Part shown: one piece after another, positions 30,072 through 41,803 of the stretch
Position numbering within the stretch: the stretch's first letter is position 1
Layout: each line of letters starts with the position of its first letter
Assembly: GCA_014380625.1 (NCBI GenBank)
Contig: JACMJL010000033.1
Span: 1-64,000 of the forward strand
Length of the DNA: 64,000 nt
Source: Clostridiaceae bacterium
GTDB lineage: Bacteria > Bacillota > Clostridia > Clostridiales > Clostridiaceae
Direction: 5' to 3'
Position numbers and translations under genes: made by a program
Notes under the pieces: generated by a model
Databases searched by the model: none
Seen by the model: only the letters and a program-made list of their open reading frames with translations
What the model was told of the DNA's origin: nothing

Positions 30072-32060
30072 ATGAGTTTCGATGATGAAAATAATACGGA
30101 TTTAAATGATAGAGGTATAGATTACTTAAAACTTCTTTCAAAGCAATACCCAACCATTGATGCAGCCAGTACTGAAATTATCAATTTACAGGCGATATTT
30201 AACCTTCCAAAGGGTACGGAACACTTTATGTCAGATATACATGGAGAAAATGAATCCTTCAATCATGTTTTAAGAAATGCTTCTGGGGTTATAAAGCGAA
30301 AAGTTGATGAGATATATGGAAATTCCTTAAGAGATTATGAAAAGAAAAAACTTGCTACACTAATATATTATCCTGAACAAAAACTAGAGATGATTTTACA
30401 AAAGGAAAAAAATATTGAAGATTGGTATAAGATCACTCTTTATAGGCTAATACAAATATGTAAATCTGTCTCCTCAAAGTATACAAGATCAAAGGTAAGG
30501 AAGGCATTGCCACCAGACTTTGGATATATTATTGAGGAGCTGATACATGAGGATGGAGACCGGATAAATAAACAAGAATATTATAATAAGATAATAGAAA
30601 CTATTATTGATTTAGATAGGGCAAAAGCATTTATTGTTGCAATATCTAAACTTATACAGAGGCTTGCAGTAGATAGACTTCATGTTATAGGGGATATTTA
30701 CGATAGAGGACCAGGGGCAGATATTATTTTTGATACACTAATGGGCTATCATTCATTAGACATACAGTGGGGAAATCATGATATTTTATGGATGGGTGCC
30801 GCAGCTGGAAGCGAAGCTTGCATCTGTAATTCCATTAGAATTTCAGCTAAATATGCTAATTTACACATTTTAGAAGAAAGTTATGGAATTAATCTTCTTC
30901 CATTAGCCACTTTTGCTATGGATGTATATAAGAGTGATAATTGTCATAAATTTAGACCAGAGGGCATGAATGCCCAGGAACAAAGTGAAAAGGAACTTAA
31001 TTTAATTGCTATGATGCATAAGGCTATAGCAATTATACAATTTAAACTTGAAGGTCAAACAATTAAGGGACATCCTGAGTATGGCATGGAGGATAGGTTA
31101 CTGCTGGATAAGATAGATTACGAGAAAGGAACAATAGATATAAAAGGAAAAGAGTATAAACTTCACGATAACTATTTTCCAACTATTGATGCACAGAACC
31201 CATATGAGCTTTCCAAGGAAGAAAGAGAACTGATATACAAATTAAAATACTCGTTTTTGAATAGTAATAAGTTGCAGGAACATGTACGACTATTATTTTC
31301 AAAAGGAAGCATGTACCTAGTATATAACTCTAATCTTCTTTTCCATGGTTGTATACCTATATCTGAGGATGGAAAGTTAAAAGAAATATTGATAGGTAAT
31401 GAACTTTATAGTGGAGAAAATTTTTATAAAAAGGCTGAGAGCATGGTTCGGGAAGGGTATTTCGATAATGATATGGAATGTAAAATAAAAGGTATGGACT
31501 TGATGTGGTACCTTTGGTGTGGACCCAATTCTCCCTTATACGGAAAAGAAAAAATGGCAACCTTTGAACGGTATTTTATAAGTGATAAGAAGACTCATAA
31601 GGAGGAAATGTCTCCATATTATAATATGAGGAATTCAGAAGAGTGTTGTAAGAGTATCCTGCGTGAATTTGGAATTGATCCTGAGAAATCACATATTGTA
31701 AATGGTCATGTACCTGTTAAAGTGGCAAAAGGGGAAAGTCCAATTAAAGCAAATGGACGACTTCTTGTTATCGACGGGGGTTTTGCTAAAGCTTATCAAA
31801 CGGTTACTGGTATTGCGGGATATACACTTATTTCTACTTCTTATGGATTAATGTTAGCCTCACATGAGCCTTTCGAATCTACCCAAAAGGCAATTGAAGA
31901 GGAAAGAGATATTTTATCCTCAACTATTGTTTTAGAACATTCTGCAACTAGAAAGCGTGTTGGAGATACAGATGCGGGAGTGGAGCTGAAGAGTCAAATC
32001 AAAGACTTGAAATTATTACTTCATGCTTATAGAAAAGGATTAATTAAAGAACAAAAATAG
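30072..32060 (+). CDS. fbp: Class III fructose-1,6-bisphosphatase
   Basis: [86 protein letters not shown]. Confidence 0.95.
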   Translation: MSFDDENNTDLNDRGIDYLKLLSKQYPTIDAASTEIINLQAIFNLPKGTEHFMSDIHGENESFNHVLRNASGVIKRKVDEIYGNSLRDYEKKKLATLIYYPEQKLEMILQKEKNIEDWYKITLYRLIQICKSVSSKYTRSKVRKALPPDFGYIIEELIHEDGDRINKQEYYNKIIETIIDLDRAKAFIVAISKLIQRLAVDRLHVIGDIYDRGPGADIIFDTLMGYHSLDIQWGNHDILWMGAAAGSEACICNSIRISAKYANLHILEESYGINLLPLATFAMDVYKSDNCHKFRPEGMNAQEQSEKELNLIAMMHKAIAIIQFKLEGQTIKGHPEYGMEDRLLLDKIDYEKGTIDIKGKEYKLHDNYFPTIDAQNPYELSKEERELIYKLKYSFLNSNKLQEHVRLLFSKGSMYLVYNSNLLFHGCIPISEDGKLKEILIGNELYSGENFYKKAESMVREGYFDNDMECKIKGMDLMWYLWCGPNSPLYGKEKMATFERYFISDKKTHKEEMSPYYNMRNSEECCKSILREFGIDPEKSHIVNGHVPVKVAKGESPIKANGRLLVIDGGFAKAYQTVTGIAGYTLISTSYGLMLASHEPFESTQKAIEEERDILSSTIVLEHSATRKRVGDTDAGVELKSQIKDLKLLLHAYRKGLIKEQK

Positions 32061-32115
32061 GAGTCTTCTAAGGTTCTGGTCAGTTAATGAACAGAACCTT
32101 AGAGGGCTCTTTATT
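32061..32115 (+). terminator. Terminator hairpin after fbp
   Basis: GAGTCTTCTAAGGTTCTG...CAGAACCTTAGAGGGCTC followed by TTTATTTT. Confidence 0.75.
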
Positions 32116-32217
32116 TTGAAATAAAGCCAAAAATTTATAGAGTATTAAATACACAAAAGTAACAATGTGGTAATATGGATATATATCTTTTAAGAATTGT
32201 AAAATTGGGGGGACATT

Positions 32218-33048
32218 ATGTATATAGAGAAGAAACCAATAAATAGGTCTATAATCAGAGGAATATTAGGGAGAAAATATTATGCGATTAAGCGCTTTAA
32301 ACAATGGTACTTTGGAGGAATAAACTTTTCCCAGTATAGAATTAGTGAAGTTTACCCTAATATTATATTTACCCATGATACTCCACTTTTAAGAGAACTA
32401 AAGGATGTGGACATGTACCTTCAATACAATAAAATTACAAATCTTAAACTTGCCACTAATAGATTGAACGGAGTTATTATAAAACCGGGAGAAACCTTTT
32501 CTTACTGGAAGTTTATTGGTAAGCCTACCTATAAAAAAAAGTATGTAGATGGATTAGTATTATGCGCAAATGGAACTTTCAAGGCTGGGGTCGGAGGCGG
32601 ACTTTGTCAACTCTCAAACCTTATATACTGGATGACTTTGCATACACCTCTAACTGTTACGGAAAGACATAGACATAGCCATGATGTGTTTCCAGATACT
32701 AATCGAACTCAGCCTTTTGGAACAGGTGCAACCTGCTCTTATAATTCCCTTGATCTTCAAATATATAATGGTACAAAGGTTGAATTTCAACTAATAGTCT
32801 ATGTGACAAAGGACAAGCTGTTTGGTGAGTGGAGAAGTATAGAGCCTTTAATGGATAATTACGAAGTTTATGAGAAAGAACATTTTATTACCACTGGAAT
32901 GTTTGGTGGATATGTTAGAAACAATATCATATATAGAAAGGTCTATAATAAAAATATGGGATTAATAAAAGATGAGTATGTTACGGAAAATCATGCTTAT
33001 ATGACTTATTCACCTTATTTAAATTCAGGTCATCAAGAAAGTCTTTGA
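32218..33048 (+). CDS. VanW family protein
   Basis: NGVIIKPGETFSYWKFIGKPTYKKKYVDGLVLCANGTFKAGVGGGLCQLSNLIYWMTLHTPLTVTERHRHSHDVFPD. Confidence 0.9.
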   Translation: MYIEKKPINRSIIRGILGRKYYAIKRFKQWYFGGINFSQYRISEVYPNIIFTHDTPLLRELKDVDMYLQYNKITNLKLATNRLNGVIIKPGETFSYWKFIGKPTYKKKYVDGLVLCANGTFKAGVGGGLCQLSNLIYWMTLHTPLTVTERHRHSHDVFPDTNRTQPFGTGATCSYNSLDLQIYNGTKVEFQLIVYVTKDKLFGEWRSIEPLMDNYEVYEKEHFITTGMFGGYVRNNIIYRKVYNKNMGLIKDEYVTENHAYMTYSPYLNSGHQESL

Positions 33049-33237
33049 GACAGATTATCATAGGATGGAGCATTAGAAAGACTTAGTTGATATTTGTTCC
33101 ATAATACTCTAATCAAACCAGAAAAGAAGTTTGCAAACACTAGTTTGTTAAATTATAATAAGTATTGAGCATTCATTAAGTAAAATGTTATAATCTATTA
33201 ACAAATTGCAATAGGCAAAATTTTTGACAGCATAAAG

Positions 33238-36200
33238 GTGATAAATATGGAAGAAAAAAGTTATAAAGATAGATTAACAAGGATATATAAGTTTTTAAAG
33301 GAATATAACAGTATTAAAAACCCTGTTTTGATAAATATAAAAGAGCAACTTTGGAGCCAGTGGTTAGGAGAAATTCCTGTTCATGAAACTATAAAATGTT
33401 TTATTTTTAGTAATGAGGAAGAAGAAGATTTTGTACTAAGTGTTAAAAGACCTGTATTGACGGAGGCGCCAAAACCTCCTAAGGTAGCCGTTGAGTGGAT
33501 AAAACCAGGCTGGAATAATGCAAGATCAAGAGTAGAGGTAGTGGAAGAAAAGACTATTAAAAATGATAAATATAATGACAAAGAAAACAATGGGGCAGAT
33601 AAATATCTAATTATAAGGTTTAGTGATGAACTTGAGAGAGTAGAAGCCTACGAGGAATGGATAGAAAAAAGAAATGAATGGGCTAAAAAGGAAATACCAA
33701 CTCAAAAAGCCATGGAGGTCTTTAATTCTATTTATGCATTATATTCAAGAATTCAGAAGGAAGCTGAAGGTGTTGAGCTGATGTTAGGAGATGGGTTATT
33801 GTATTGGAATGAGGGAAACTCATCTATGGCAATTGAACATCCTATACTTCTTCAAACTGTTAAACTAGATTTTGATGCAAATGTGCCAGAATTTAAGGTT
33901 AGTTGCACGGAAAAAATGCCAGAATTATACTCAGCTTTGTTCTATAGTATACCTGATATAAATATTCAGCTACTTAAAGAAAATATTAATGATCTTGAGA
34001 AAAATAATTATAGCCCTATGTGGAATGAGAATACTAGCGCATTTTTGAAAAGAGTTACTGTAATGCTCTGTTCACAAGGAACGTTAATTGAGGAAAAGAT
34101 AGAAATAAAAAGAAATGAAACTTTCCCACAAGTATATAGAAAACCCGTTTTATTTTTAAGAAAAAGAACTTTAGGGTACAATGTTGCTATAGATTCTATA
34201 CTTGAAGATATGCAAGGGAATGATCAGATACCTAACTTTTTAAAGGATGTAGTTGGATGTCTAGAAGAGCCAGGTTCTACTAGGTCACAGGAAGGAACAT
34301 CCAGCATAAACCCCAATGGAATAGATGAAGAAATATTACTCACAAAACCAGCAAATGCAGAGCAACTTACCGTGGCTAAACAATTGGAGCAATATGGAGC
34401 GGTGCTTGTTCAAGGACCTCCTGGCACTGGAAAAACACATACTATTGCAAATCTAATTGGACATTTACTAGCTCAAGGTAAAAGTATTTTAGTCACTAGC
34501 CATAGTGAGAAAGCTTTATCTGTGGTTAAGGAAAAGGTAGTGGAGGAATTACAGCCCCTTTGTCTAAGTTTGCTTTCCTCAACAGAAAGTAGAGCTGAAA
34601 TGGAAAAAACTTTGGATATCATAAATGAAAATAGATCTAAACTTGATATTAATAAGTTACTTAAAGAAATTAACATACTTCAGAGTGATAGAAGCCATAT
34701 AATAAATGAATTAGATAACTTTAGGCTTCAACTTAAAAATGTGAGAAGTAATGAATATAGACCTTTAATTATAGCTGGAGAGGAGTATAGTCCAATAGAG
34801 GCAGCAAAGTTTATAAAAGATAATGAATTAAAGTCAAATTGGATACCGGAACCTATAGCTATTGGAAAATCAATTCCCCTAACTTTAAATGAATTAAAGG
34901 AACTATATAAAACTAATGGAGAATTAACCGTTAAGGATGAACAAGAATGTAAACTTAAACTACCTGAGATTTCAGAACTTATAACTCCTTTGGAATTTAA
35001 AAGAGTAATAGAGGAAAAGGAAAATTTAAGAAAACTTAATATAGATTTTAATAAGGAATTTTGGAGAGAAAACAAGATAGATTATGCTGAAAATATTCTT
35101 GAAGGTTTAATCAATAAAATTGATAATGCACTAGGATGTTTAGACGAAAATCAGGAATGGACACTGGCAACTATAGAAGCAGGGACTAAAGAGGAAGTAA
35201 TTAAAAAACAATGGCATAACTTGGTCGAAGAGATAAATAAAACTTATGATATTTCAATCAATTCCTCGGAGGAAATAATACAGTTTGATCCTAAATTTAT
35301 AAAAAATCCCTTAGACCCTAATGTGAGTAAGACCTTGGAAGAAATTATTGAAAAGTTACAAGTGGATAAGAAAATAGGTAGCTTAAGTCTATTTTTAAAT
35401 CCTAATTGGAAGAAGTTAATAAAGGCTAGTTTAGTAAATAACCAAGAACCTAAAAAATTAGAGGAATTTAAAGCCTTAAAGGCGTATCAACAATTGCTTT
35501 TAGGAAGAGAAACATTACAGAGCAGATGGGATAGACAGATAGCTATTTTAGGTGCTCCTAAAGTAATAGAATTAGGAATAGATTTTGAAAAGACCTGTAA
35601 GAAATATTGTGAACCAATAGAGATAAATTTAAATTGGTTTAAAGAAATATGGAGCCCCATTATAAAGCAACTTAAAGAAATTGGATTCCTTTGGGACCGT
35701 TTTGATAAAAGAATAGATTTAAGTACAGAGAAGTATAGTCAGCTGAAGTATATAAAATCAGAACAGGGAAATCTTCTAATAAAAACTATTGAGGCTGAAA
35801 TTAATAGGGTATCATATAATAAACTTATAAATAACTTAGAGAAAGTTGCTAATTTTGCAGGTAGATATTCAAATAATCAAAAAGATAATGTAATATTCAA
35901 CATAATTAATGCCGTTGAAGAAGACAATCTCCAAATGTATACATTAGCTTATGAAAGGTTAATAGAAGTTAATACTTTAATGCCAATACAAGAAAATAGG
36001 AATATGCTTCTAGAAAAGTTAAAAGTGAAAGCTCCTGGATGGGCAGAAATAATAGAAAGTAGAACTGGTATACACGGAAGAGCCAATCTTCCTGAAACAG
36101 TGCAAGAAGCGTGGCTATGGACACAATTTAATAGCGAATTAAAAGAAAGAAGTGAAGTCAGTTTAGAAAAAATTCAAGGTCAGATATTAAAACTAGAAAA

Positions 36201-37740
36201 TGAACTGATGGACAACACCTCCAAGTTGGCTTTTAAAAAAGCCTGGAAAGCTAAACTTATTTTATTTGATAATAATAAGAGCCAGGTTCAGGCAATAGAG
36301 GGTTGGAGACAAATAATAAGAAAAATTGGAGCTGGAAAAGGTAAAAGGGCAGATAGTTTAAAAGCAGAAGCAAGAAAACTTATGCCACTTTGTCAGGCTG
36401 CGGTTCCTGTATGGATCATGCCACTAAATAAGGTGGTTGAAAATTTTGATCCAAAGCAAAACAAATTTGATGTGGTTATTATTGATGAGGCAAGTCAAGC
36501 CGATGTTATGTCTTTTATAGCTTTATACTTAGGGAAAAGAGTTCTTATTGTTGGCGATAACGAACAGGTAAGTCCATTAGCCATTGGCCAAAAGGTTAGT
36601 GATATTGAAAAATTAATTAATGAATATTTGTTTGATATTCCTAACCATATTTTATATACTGGACAATTTTCCATCTATGACTTAGCCCAGACTGCGGGAT
36701 ATCAACCTGTTAGATTAAAGGAACATTTTAGATGTGTTCCTGAAATCATTCAGTACTCTAATATTTTATCTTATAATGGTCAAATTAAACCGCTTAGAGA
36801 TAGTAGTCAGGTGAAAACTAGACCATTTACAATAGCTTATCGGGTGGAAAATGCAATTAGTAAGAATAAAGTTAATAATCAAGAAGCTGAAACTATAACT
36901 TCATTAATTATAGCCTGTGTTGAGCAACCTGAATATCTAGGCAAAACCATTGGAGTAATTACCCTTAGAGGGGAAAAACAAGCTGCTTTAATCGATAATT
37001 TACTTCAGAGCAAAATGGAACCTGTGGAATATAATAAAAGGCATATCCTTTGTGGAAATTCAGCTAACTTTCAGGGTGATGAGAGAGATATTATCTTTTT
37101 ATCTATGGTGGATACCAATGAAACAGAGGGTCCTTTAAGATTAAATGGCTATGGAAATGATAATTTGTATAAGAAAAGGTATAATGTTGCAGTCAGTAGA
37201 GCAAGAGATCAACTATGGCTGATTCATTCCTTAGATGTTAATAATGATTTAAAACCAGGGGACATAAGAAAAGAACTTTTAGAATATGTTCAAAATTTAA
37301 ATACTAAGGAAAACTTGTTTAAATTAGCTAATCAGAAGTCTGAGTCAGAGTTTGAAACCAGAGTTATGAAGAGTTTGATTAATAAGGGCTTTAAGGTTGT
37401 TCCTCAATGGGAGGTAGGAGCTTATCGGATAGATATGGTAGTTGAGGGAAATGGAAAACGTATTGCTTTAGAATGTGATGGAGAGCGATGGCATAATTCA
37501 AGCAATTTAGAAGAAGATATGATTAGACAAGCAATACTGGAAAGATTAGGTTGGAGGTTTATAAGAATAAGAGGAAGTGAATTTTTTAGAGATCCAGAGA
37601 CTACCATGAATATGGTTTTTGAAAAATTAGAGAGCATGGAAATAACCACAACAGGACTAGAAACATCTGAGAAAGAGGATGATAATGAACTAAAGGGTAG
37701 GATAGTAGGGAGAGCTGAAGAGATAAGGGCGCAATGGTAA
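33238..37740 (+). CDS. SF1 (DNA2/NAM7-like) helicase/AAA ATPase fused to C-terminal restriction-endonuclease-fold nuclease
   Basis: Walker A VQGPPGTGKTHTIANLIGHLL; Walker B VVIIDEASQADV; GDNEQVSP; NVAVSRARDQLWLIHS; C-term FKVVPQWEVGAYRIDMVVEGNGKRIALECDGERWHNSSNLEEDMIRQAILERLGWRFIRIRGSEFFRDPE (Vsr/DUF559/DUF2726-like). Confidence 0.88.
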   Translation: MINMEEKSYKDRLTRIYKFLKEYNSIKNPVLINIKEQLWSQWLGEIPVHETIKCFIFSNEEEEDFVLSVKRPVLTEAPKPPKVAVEWIKPGWNNARSRVEVVEEKTIKNDKYNDKENNGADKYLIIRFSDELERVEAYEEWIEKRNEWAKKEIPTQKAMEVFNSIYALYSRIQKEAEGVELMLGDGLLYWNEGNSSMAIEHPILLQTVKLDFDANVPEFKVSCTEKMPELYSALFYSIPDINIQLLKENINDLEKNNYSPMWNENTSAFLKRVTVMLCSQGTLIEEKIEIKRNETFPQVYRKPVLFLRKRTLGYNVAIDSILEDMQGNDQIPNFLKDVVGCLEEPGSTRSQEGTSSINPNGIDEEILLTKPANAEQLTVAKQLEQYGAVLVQGPPGTGKTHTIANLIGHLLAQGKSILVTSHSEKALSVVKEKVVEELQPLCLSLLSSTESRAEMEKTLDIINENRSKLDINKLLKEINILQSDRSHIINELDNFRLQLKNVRSNEYRPLIIAGEEYSPIEAAKFIKDNELKSNWIPEPIAIGKSIPLTLNELKELYKTNGELTVKDEQECKLKLPEISELITPLEFKRVIEEKENLRKLNIDFNKEFWRENKIDYAENILEGLINKIDNALGCLDENQEWTLATIEAGTKEEVIKKQWHNLVEEINKTYDISINSSEEIIQFDPKFIKNPLDPNVSKTLEEIIEKLQVDKKIGSLSLFLNPNWKKLIKASLVNNQEPKKLEEFKALKAYQQLLLGRETLQSRWDRQIAILGAPKVIELGIDFEKTCKKYCEPIEINLNWFKEIWSPIIKQLKEIGFLWDRFDKRIDLSTEKYSQLKYIKSEQGNLLIKTIEAEINRVSYNKLINNLEKVANFAGRYSNNQKDNVIFNIINAVEEDNLQMYTLAYERLIEVNTLMPIQENRNMLLEKLKVKAPGWAEIIESRTGIHGRANLPETVQEAWLWTQFNSELKERSEVSLEKIQGQILKLENELMDNTSKLAFKKAWKAKLILFDNNKSQVQAIEGWRQIIRKIGAGKGKRADSLKAEARKLMPLCQAAVPVWIMPLNKVVENFDPKQNKFDVVIIDEASQADVMSFIALYLGKRVLIVGDNEQVSPLAIGQKVSDIEKLINEYLFDIPNHILYTGQFSIYDLAQTAGYQPVRLKEHFRCVPEIIQYSNILSYNGQIKPLRDSSQVKTRPFTIAYRVENAISKNKVNNQEAETITSLIIACVEQPEYLGKTIGVITLRGEKQAALIDNLLQSKMEPVEYNKRHILCGNSANFQGDERDIIFLSMVDTNETEGPLRLNGYGNDNLYKKRYNVAVSRARDQLWLIHSLDVNNDLKPGDIRKELLEYVQNLNTKENLFKLANQKSESEFETRVMKSLINKGFKVVPQWEVGAYRIDMVVEGNGKRIALECDGERWHNSSNLEEDMIRQAILERLGWRFIRIRGSEFFRDPETTMNMVFEKLESMEITTTGLETSEKEDDNELKGRIVGRAEEIRAQW

Positions 37741-37794
37741 AAGAAGAATTAGCCAGCTTCTAATCGGTTTTGCGCCACATTTCATTATAAATTT

Positions 37795-39489
37795 TTACAA
37801 TTTTAAATCATTTATATTATTTAACCAGTTTTCAATATGTGAAGTTATTCCTTTAAAGCTTTCCTCTACGAAAGGGGATTGTAGTTTTGCTAGCTTTACT
37901 AATTCTAGGAAGGATTTACTTCCACCAGCTTTGCATAAGGTCCTGTAGTCTTCCCAGGCTTGGGATCTATCTTCATTGGCTTTTTTCCAAAATTGCAAGG
38001 CACAAATCTGAGCTAGAGTATAATCAATATAGTAAAAGGGAACCTCGTAAATATGAGCTTGCTGTTGCCAGTATCCACCATCTTCTAAAAATTCGTTATC
38101 CTCATAATTTCTGTGTGGTAGGTATTTCTTCTCTATGGACCTCCATGCTTGCTTTCTCTCCTTAGGGGTTGCTTCTGGATTCTCATAAACAAAATGTTGA
38201 AATTCATCAACTGTAACCCCATAAGGTATGAAGAGAAGAGCTCCGCTCAAATGAGAAAATTTATATTTATCTGTTTGTTCTTCAAAAAATAAATTCATCC
38301 ATGGCCAAGTTAAGAATTCCATACTCATAGAATGAATCTCAGCGGCTTCTGAAGAAGGCCAATGGTATTCAGGTATTTGATAACCTCTGCTAGAGTATAC
38401 TTGAAAAGCATGCCCTGCTTCATGGGTTAAAACATCTATATCTCCTGAGGTACCATTAAAATTTGAAAATATAAAGGGAGAGTTATATTTGCTAATATAA
38501 GTACAATAACCTCCACCAGCTTTGCCCTTTTTATTTACTAGGTCTAAAAGTCCATTTTCAATCATAAAGTTAAAATATTCTTCTGTTTCAGGTGATAATT
38601 CAGAATACATTTTCTTTCCGTTGTTTAGAATCCATTCAGGATCACCCTTGGGTTTGGCATTACCATCTTTATAGGTAATATTTTCATCATAATAGTATAG
38701 AGTATCAAGACCTAATCTTTTCTTTTGTTTTGATCTTAAACTACTTGCGATTGGAACAATATATTTTTCTACTTGTTTTCTATATATAGCTACCATTTCA
38801 GAATTATAATCAGATCTAAGCATTCTAGCATAAGCAACCTCAACAAAGTTCTTGTAACCAAGCTTTTGGGCTATTCTTGTTCTTACCTTTACTAAGGAAT
38901 CATAAATAGAATCGAATTTTAACTCGTTTTCTTTAAAGAAACCCCATCTTGCAAGGCTAGCAGCTTTTCTAGTTTCCCTATCTGTAGACTGACCAAAGGG
39001 TGTTAATCCAGATAAGTTTCTTTCTTCACCTTGAAAGATGATTTTAGCTGAGGCAATTAGCTTAGTATACTCGCTTGTAAGTTTGTTTTCCTCTTGTAGG
39101 TCCTCAATAATAGCAGGAGAGAAAGTTTTTAAAGATAACTCTGCCAGCGTAAATAGTTGGTTACCCCATTTTTCTATTAGTTGATTTTTAAACTTAGAAT
39201 TAACTAAAGCAGTGTAATAATTAGAAATCAATTCTAAATATAGAGGCGTATTCTCATCGAAGAATGTTTGCTCTTCATCATAGAATTTATCTGTAGTATC
39301 AATAGTATTTCTGATTCCTACAATTTCTTTCATGGATTCAAAATCGCTTCTTATATTATTTATATCTACCATTAATTCATCTTGTTCCTTAAAGGTTTTA
39401 GCTGTAATAAGTTTGTCTATAGCAGAATTAAACTCAACTTTGAGTAGGTTAATGTCAGGTCTTTCATAGGGGAATTCATTAAATTTCAT
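37795..39489 (-). CDS. M3 family oligoendopeptidase (PepF-like)
   Basis: Zinc motif DVLTHEAGHAFQVYSS with downstream EAAEIHSMSMEFL. Confidence 0.92.
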   Translation of the reverse strand: MKFNEFPYERPDINLLKVEFNSAIDKLITAKTFKEQDELMVDINNIRSDFESMKEIVGIRNTIDTTDKFYDEEQTFFDENTPLYLELISNYYTALVNSKFKNQLIEKWGNQLFTLAELSLKTFSPAIIEDLQEENKLTSEYTKLIASAKIIFQGEERNLSGLTPFGQSTDRETRKAASLARWGFFKENELKFDSIYDSLVKVRTRIAQKLGYKNFVEVAYARMLRSDYNSEMVAIYRKQVEKYIVPIASSLRSKQKKRLGLDTLYYYDENITYKDGNAKPKGDPEWILNNGKKMYSELSPETEEYFNFMIENGLLDLVNKKGKAGGGYCTYISKYNSPFIFSNFNGTSGDIDVLTHEAGHAFQVYSSRGYQIPEYHWPSSEAAEIHSMSMEFLTWPWMNLFFEEQTDKYKFSHLSGALLFIPYGVTVDEFQHFVYENPEATPKERKQAWRSIEKKYLPHRNYEDNEFLEDGGYWQQQAHIYEVPFYYIDYTLAQICALQFWKKANEDRSQAWEDYRTLCKAGGSKSFLELVKLAKLQSPFVEESFKGITSHIENWLNNINDLKL

Positions 39490-39629
39490 TATATTCCTTC
39501 TTTCTTAAAGCTATAATCTTTTTTGCTTACAAAGTTATGAAGTCATGTAAAAATTATATATCTTCATTTTTACTTTCGTCAAGGGGGAAATATTGACGAA
39601 AAGTATTGCTTAAACCTCTAAATATAAAA

Positions 39630-39671
39630 GGGACTGTCTCAAAACAATTAAGTTTATTTTGAGACAGTCCC
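39630..39671. repeat. GGGACT-type hairpin repeat, copy C
   Basis: CTCTAAATATAAAAGGGACTGTCTCAAAACAATTAAGTTTATTTTGAGACAGTCCC. Confidence 0.85.
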
Positions 39672-39676
39672 GTTAA

Positions 39677-41002
39677 TTATTTTGTTTTAAATATATGAGT
39701 TTGGACTTCAAGCTGTTTTGAAATCTTGCTAAGTTCATTAGAGGTGTTTAATATTTGTTCCATGTTAGAAGATTGTTCCTCTATTGAAGCGGAAACTTCT
39801 TCAGTATTAGAAGCTGACTCTTGAGCAACTGCAGCAATTTGCTCTATAGTTTCAATTACTTCATTTTTATTATCATTAATAGTATTGATGTTTTCAACTA
39901 AGTTATTTATTTGGTCGATTGTATTGTGTAAAGCCGTTTGTATTGCAGCAAAAGATTGTCCCGTTGATGCTCCAGTTTCTCCAGCTCTAATAATAACTTC
40001 CTTTAGTGAAGACATCTCAATATTAACTTCGCTAATCATGTGTTTAAAGTCGTTTATAATTACTTCTATTTCTTTTGTGGATTTCTCTGTGTCTGTTGCT
40101 AATTTTTTTATTTCAGTGGCTACCACTGCGAAACCTTTTCCAGCTTCACCAGCTCTAGCAGATTCTATACTAGCATTTAAGGATAATAAATTTATCTGAT
40201 TTGCTATAGTTTTTATAGTATTTGTAATTTCACTAATAACATTGGATTTCTCATCAATTGAATAGATTTTTAAACCTACTTTTTCAGAAACAGTCTTGTT
40301 TTCTAAAACAATAACTTTTAGTTTATCCATAGATTCTATTCCTTGAGTATTGGCAGCTTCAGTTTCATGAATATAATTTTTTATTAATTTAGCAGAATTA
40401 TTTACATTTTCTATTTGCTTAGCTAAACTTTCAAGCTTATTAGTTCCACTAATAGAGCTTTGAGAAAGTTCAACAGAACCATCAGCAATCTGGTTTACAG
40501 CACTAGCTACTGATTCTATAGCAATAGTATTTTCTTTAATTATCTTGTCCATATTTAAGGTTCCTGAAGCTACATTCGTTGAACTTTCAATAATAGAATC
40601 TATTAAGGTTCTTATTGCCAATCTCATTTTAACAAGAGATTCACCCATTTTAGTTAATTCATCACGACCTTTATATTTGGAAAGCGCTTTAGCTGCTACA
40701 TCATCGTAGACAAAATCAAAATCAGCAGTTGCATCTAGAGCTTTAGTAACTATGGAAATTTGTTTTGTCATAGCATTAATCATAATGTAGCCTACAATAG
40801 CAGAAATTATTATAATTAAACCAATAATCATGAATGCACCATTTCCCGCTGGTATGTCTTGGGGGTTAGAAGAGGACCCATCTTTTTTTAAAAGGTTTAA
40901 AGAAACGAAAAAAAACGTGCCTTGTAAAAAGTTTAATAATACAATTATTCCAAATAACGACATTAGTTTCTTTTTAATTGATGTTTTCATTGATTTCCCC
41001 AC
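39677..41002 (-). CDS. Methyl-accepting chemotaxis protein
   Basis: Two TM segments; signalling hairpin [37 protein letters not shown]. Confidence 0.93.
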   Translation of the reverse strand: MGKSMKTSIKKKLMSLFGIIVLLNFLQGTFFFVSLNLLKKDGSSSNPQDIPAGNGAFMIIGLIIIISAIVGYIMINAMTKQISIVTKALDATADFDFVYDDVAAKALSKYKGRDELTKMGESLVKMRLAIRTLIDSIIESSTNVASGTLNMDKIIKENTIAIESVASAVNQIADGSVELSQSSISGTNKLESLAKQIENVNNSAKLIKNYIHETEAANTQGIESMDKLKVIVLENKTVSEKVGLKIYSIDEKSNVISEITNTIKTIANQINLLSLNASIESARAGEAGKGFAVVATEIKKLATDTEKSTKEIEVIINDFKHMISEVNIEMSSLKEVIIRAGETGASTGQSFAAIQTALHNTIDQINNLVENINTINDNKNEVIETIEQIAAVAQESASNTEEVSASIEEQSSNMEQILNTSNELSKISKQLEVQTHIFKTK

Positions 41003-41180
41003 TTTCGATTAGTAATAAGTATAAATTATTTCAATTTACAACAATTTAATTATATATTTTATAATAGATTCAGTCAATGGAATACATTTAGTATAAAAAT
41101 AAAGAAAAGATGGTCTTAAAGGACTTTTGGATATATAATTATTCTATATTTGATTAATAAAAAATAGGAGATGATAATCT

Positions 41181-41453
41181 TTGATAAATAAATGTCCAGC
41201 TTGTGGCAAATCTGCCATGACCATATCTAAAAAACTTTTCAGTAAACGTGGCAATGAATTTAAATGTAAGGAGTGCGGCACAAAAGTGAAAATTTCAGTT
41301 TGGGACAGAATAGTTCAGATTGTTGCGATACTCGGTGCATTATTTTTTGCTATGTTCGCCATTCCTCTTACAAGTGGTTGGATAACAGGAATAATAATTT
41401 TTCTAGTGTTATATACAGTAGCGGAAATAGTAATGCCATTAGAGAAAAGCTAA
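41181..41453 (+). CDS. CxxC-20-CxxC zinc-ribbon membrane protein (TIGR04104-like)
   Basis: CPAC-(20 aa)-CKEC plus two TM segments. Confidence 0.8.
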   Translation: MINKCPACGKSAMTISKKLFSKRGNEFKCKECGTKVKISVWDRIVQIVAILGALFFAMFAIPLTSGWITGIIIFLVLYTVAEIVMPLEKS

Positions 41454-41470
41454 AGTAAAGAATATAAATA

Positions 41471-41690
41471 GGACACCTTAGTATAGTTTAGCTACAGCTA
41501 CCTTCGCTGCAACAAGTAACTCTAATGCTGGCTCGTTTAAAAAATCCTACCACTCTTAATCCCACTTCCTGCGGGTAAGAGTGCTGTGCCCCTTCCTTGG
41601 GGCACAATTACGGATTTTTTAAGTCGCCAGCATAAGAGTTACTAAGTTTCGCTCAAAGTATCTTTCCCCTAAACTATACTAAGGTATCTA
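41471..41690. repeat. 220-bp foldback element with long imperfect inverted arms and two internal hairpins
   Basis: ACCTTAGTATAGTTTA (41475-41490) pairs perfectly with TAAACTATACTAAGGT (41670-41685); AGTAACTCTAATGCTGGC...TTTAAAAAATCC pairs with GGATTTTTTAA...GCCAGCATAAGAGTTACT; inner hairpins CACTCTTA...TAAGAGTG and TGTGCCCC-TTCCTT-GGGGCACA. Confidence 0.8.
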
Positions 41691-41803
41691 AGAAAATCTT
41701 TAAGACCAACTATATTAGTATCAAATTAATAGTTGATATGGCATTGAATGTTAATTTGCACGAAGTGTTATCGACTATATACCTTATACCATAACTGCTA
41801 ATA

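Noticed and set aside
41273-41458. Alternative-frame ORF within the CxxC-20-CxxC gene
   Set aside because: The zinc-ribbon frame is clearly the coding one.
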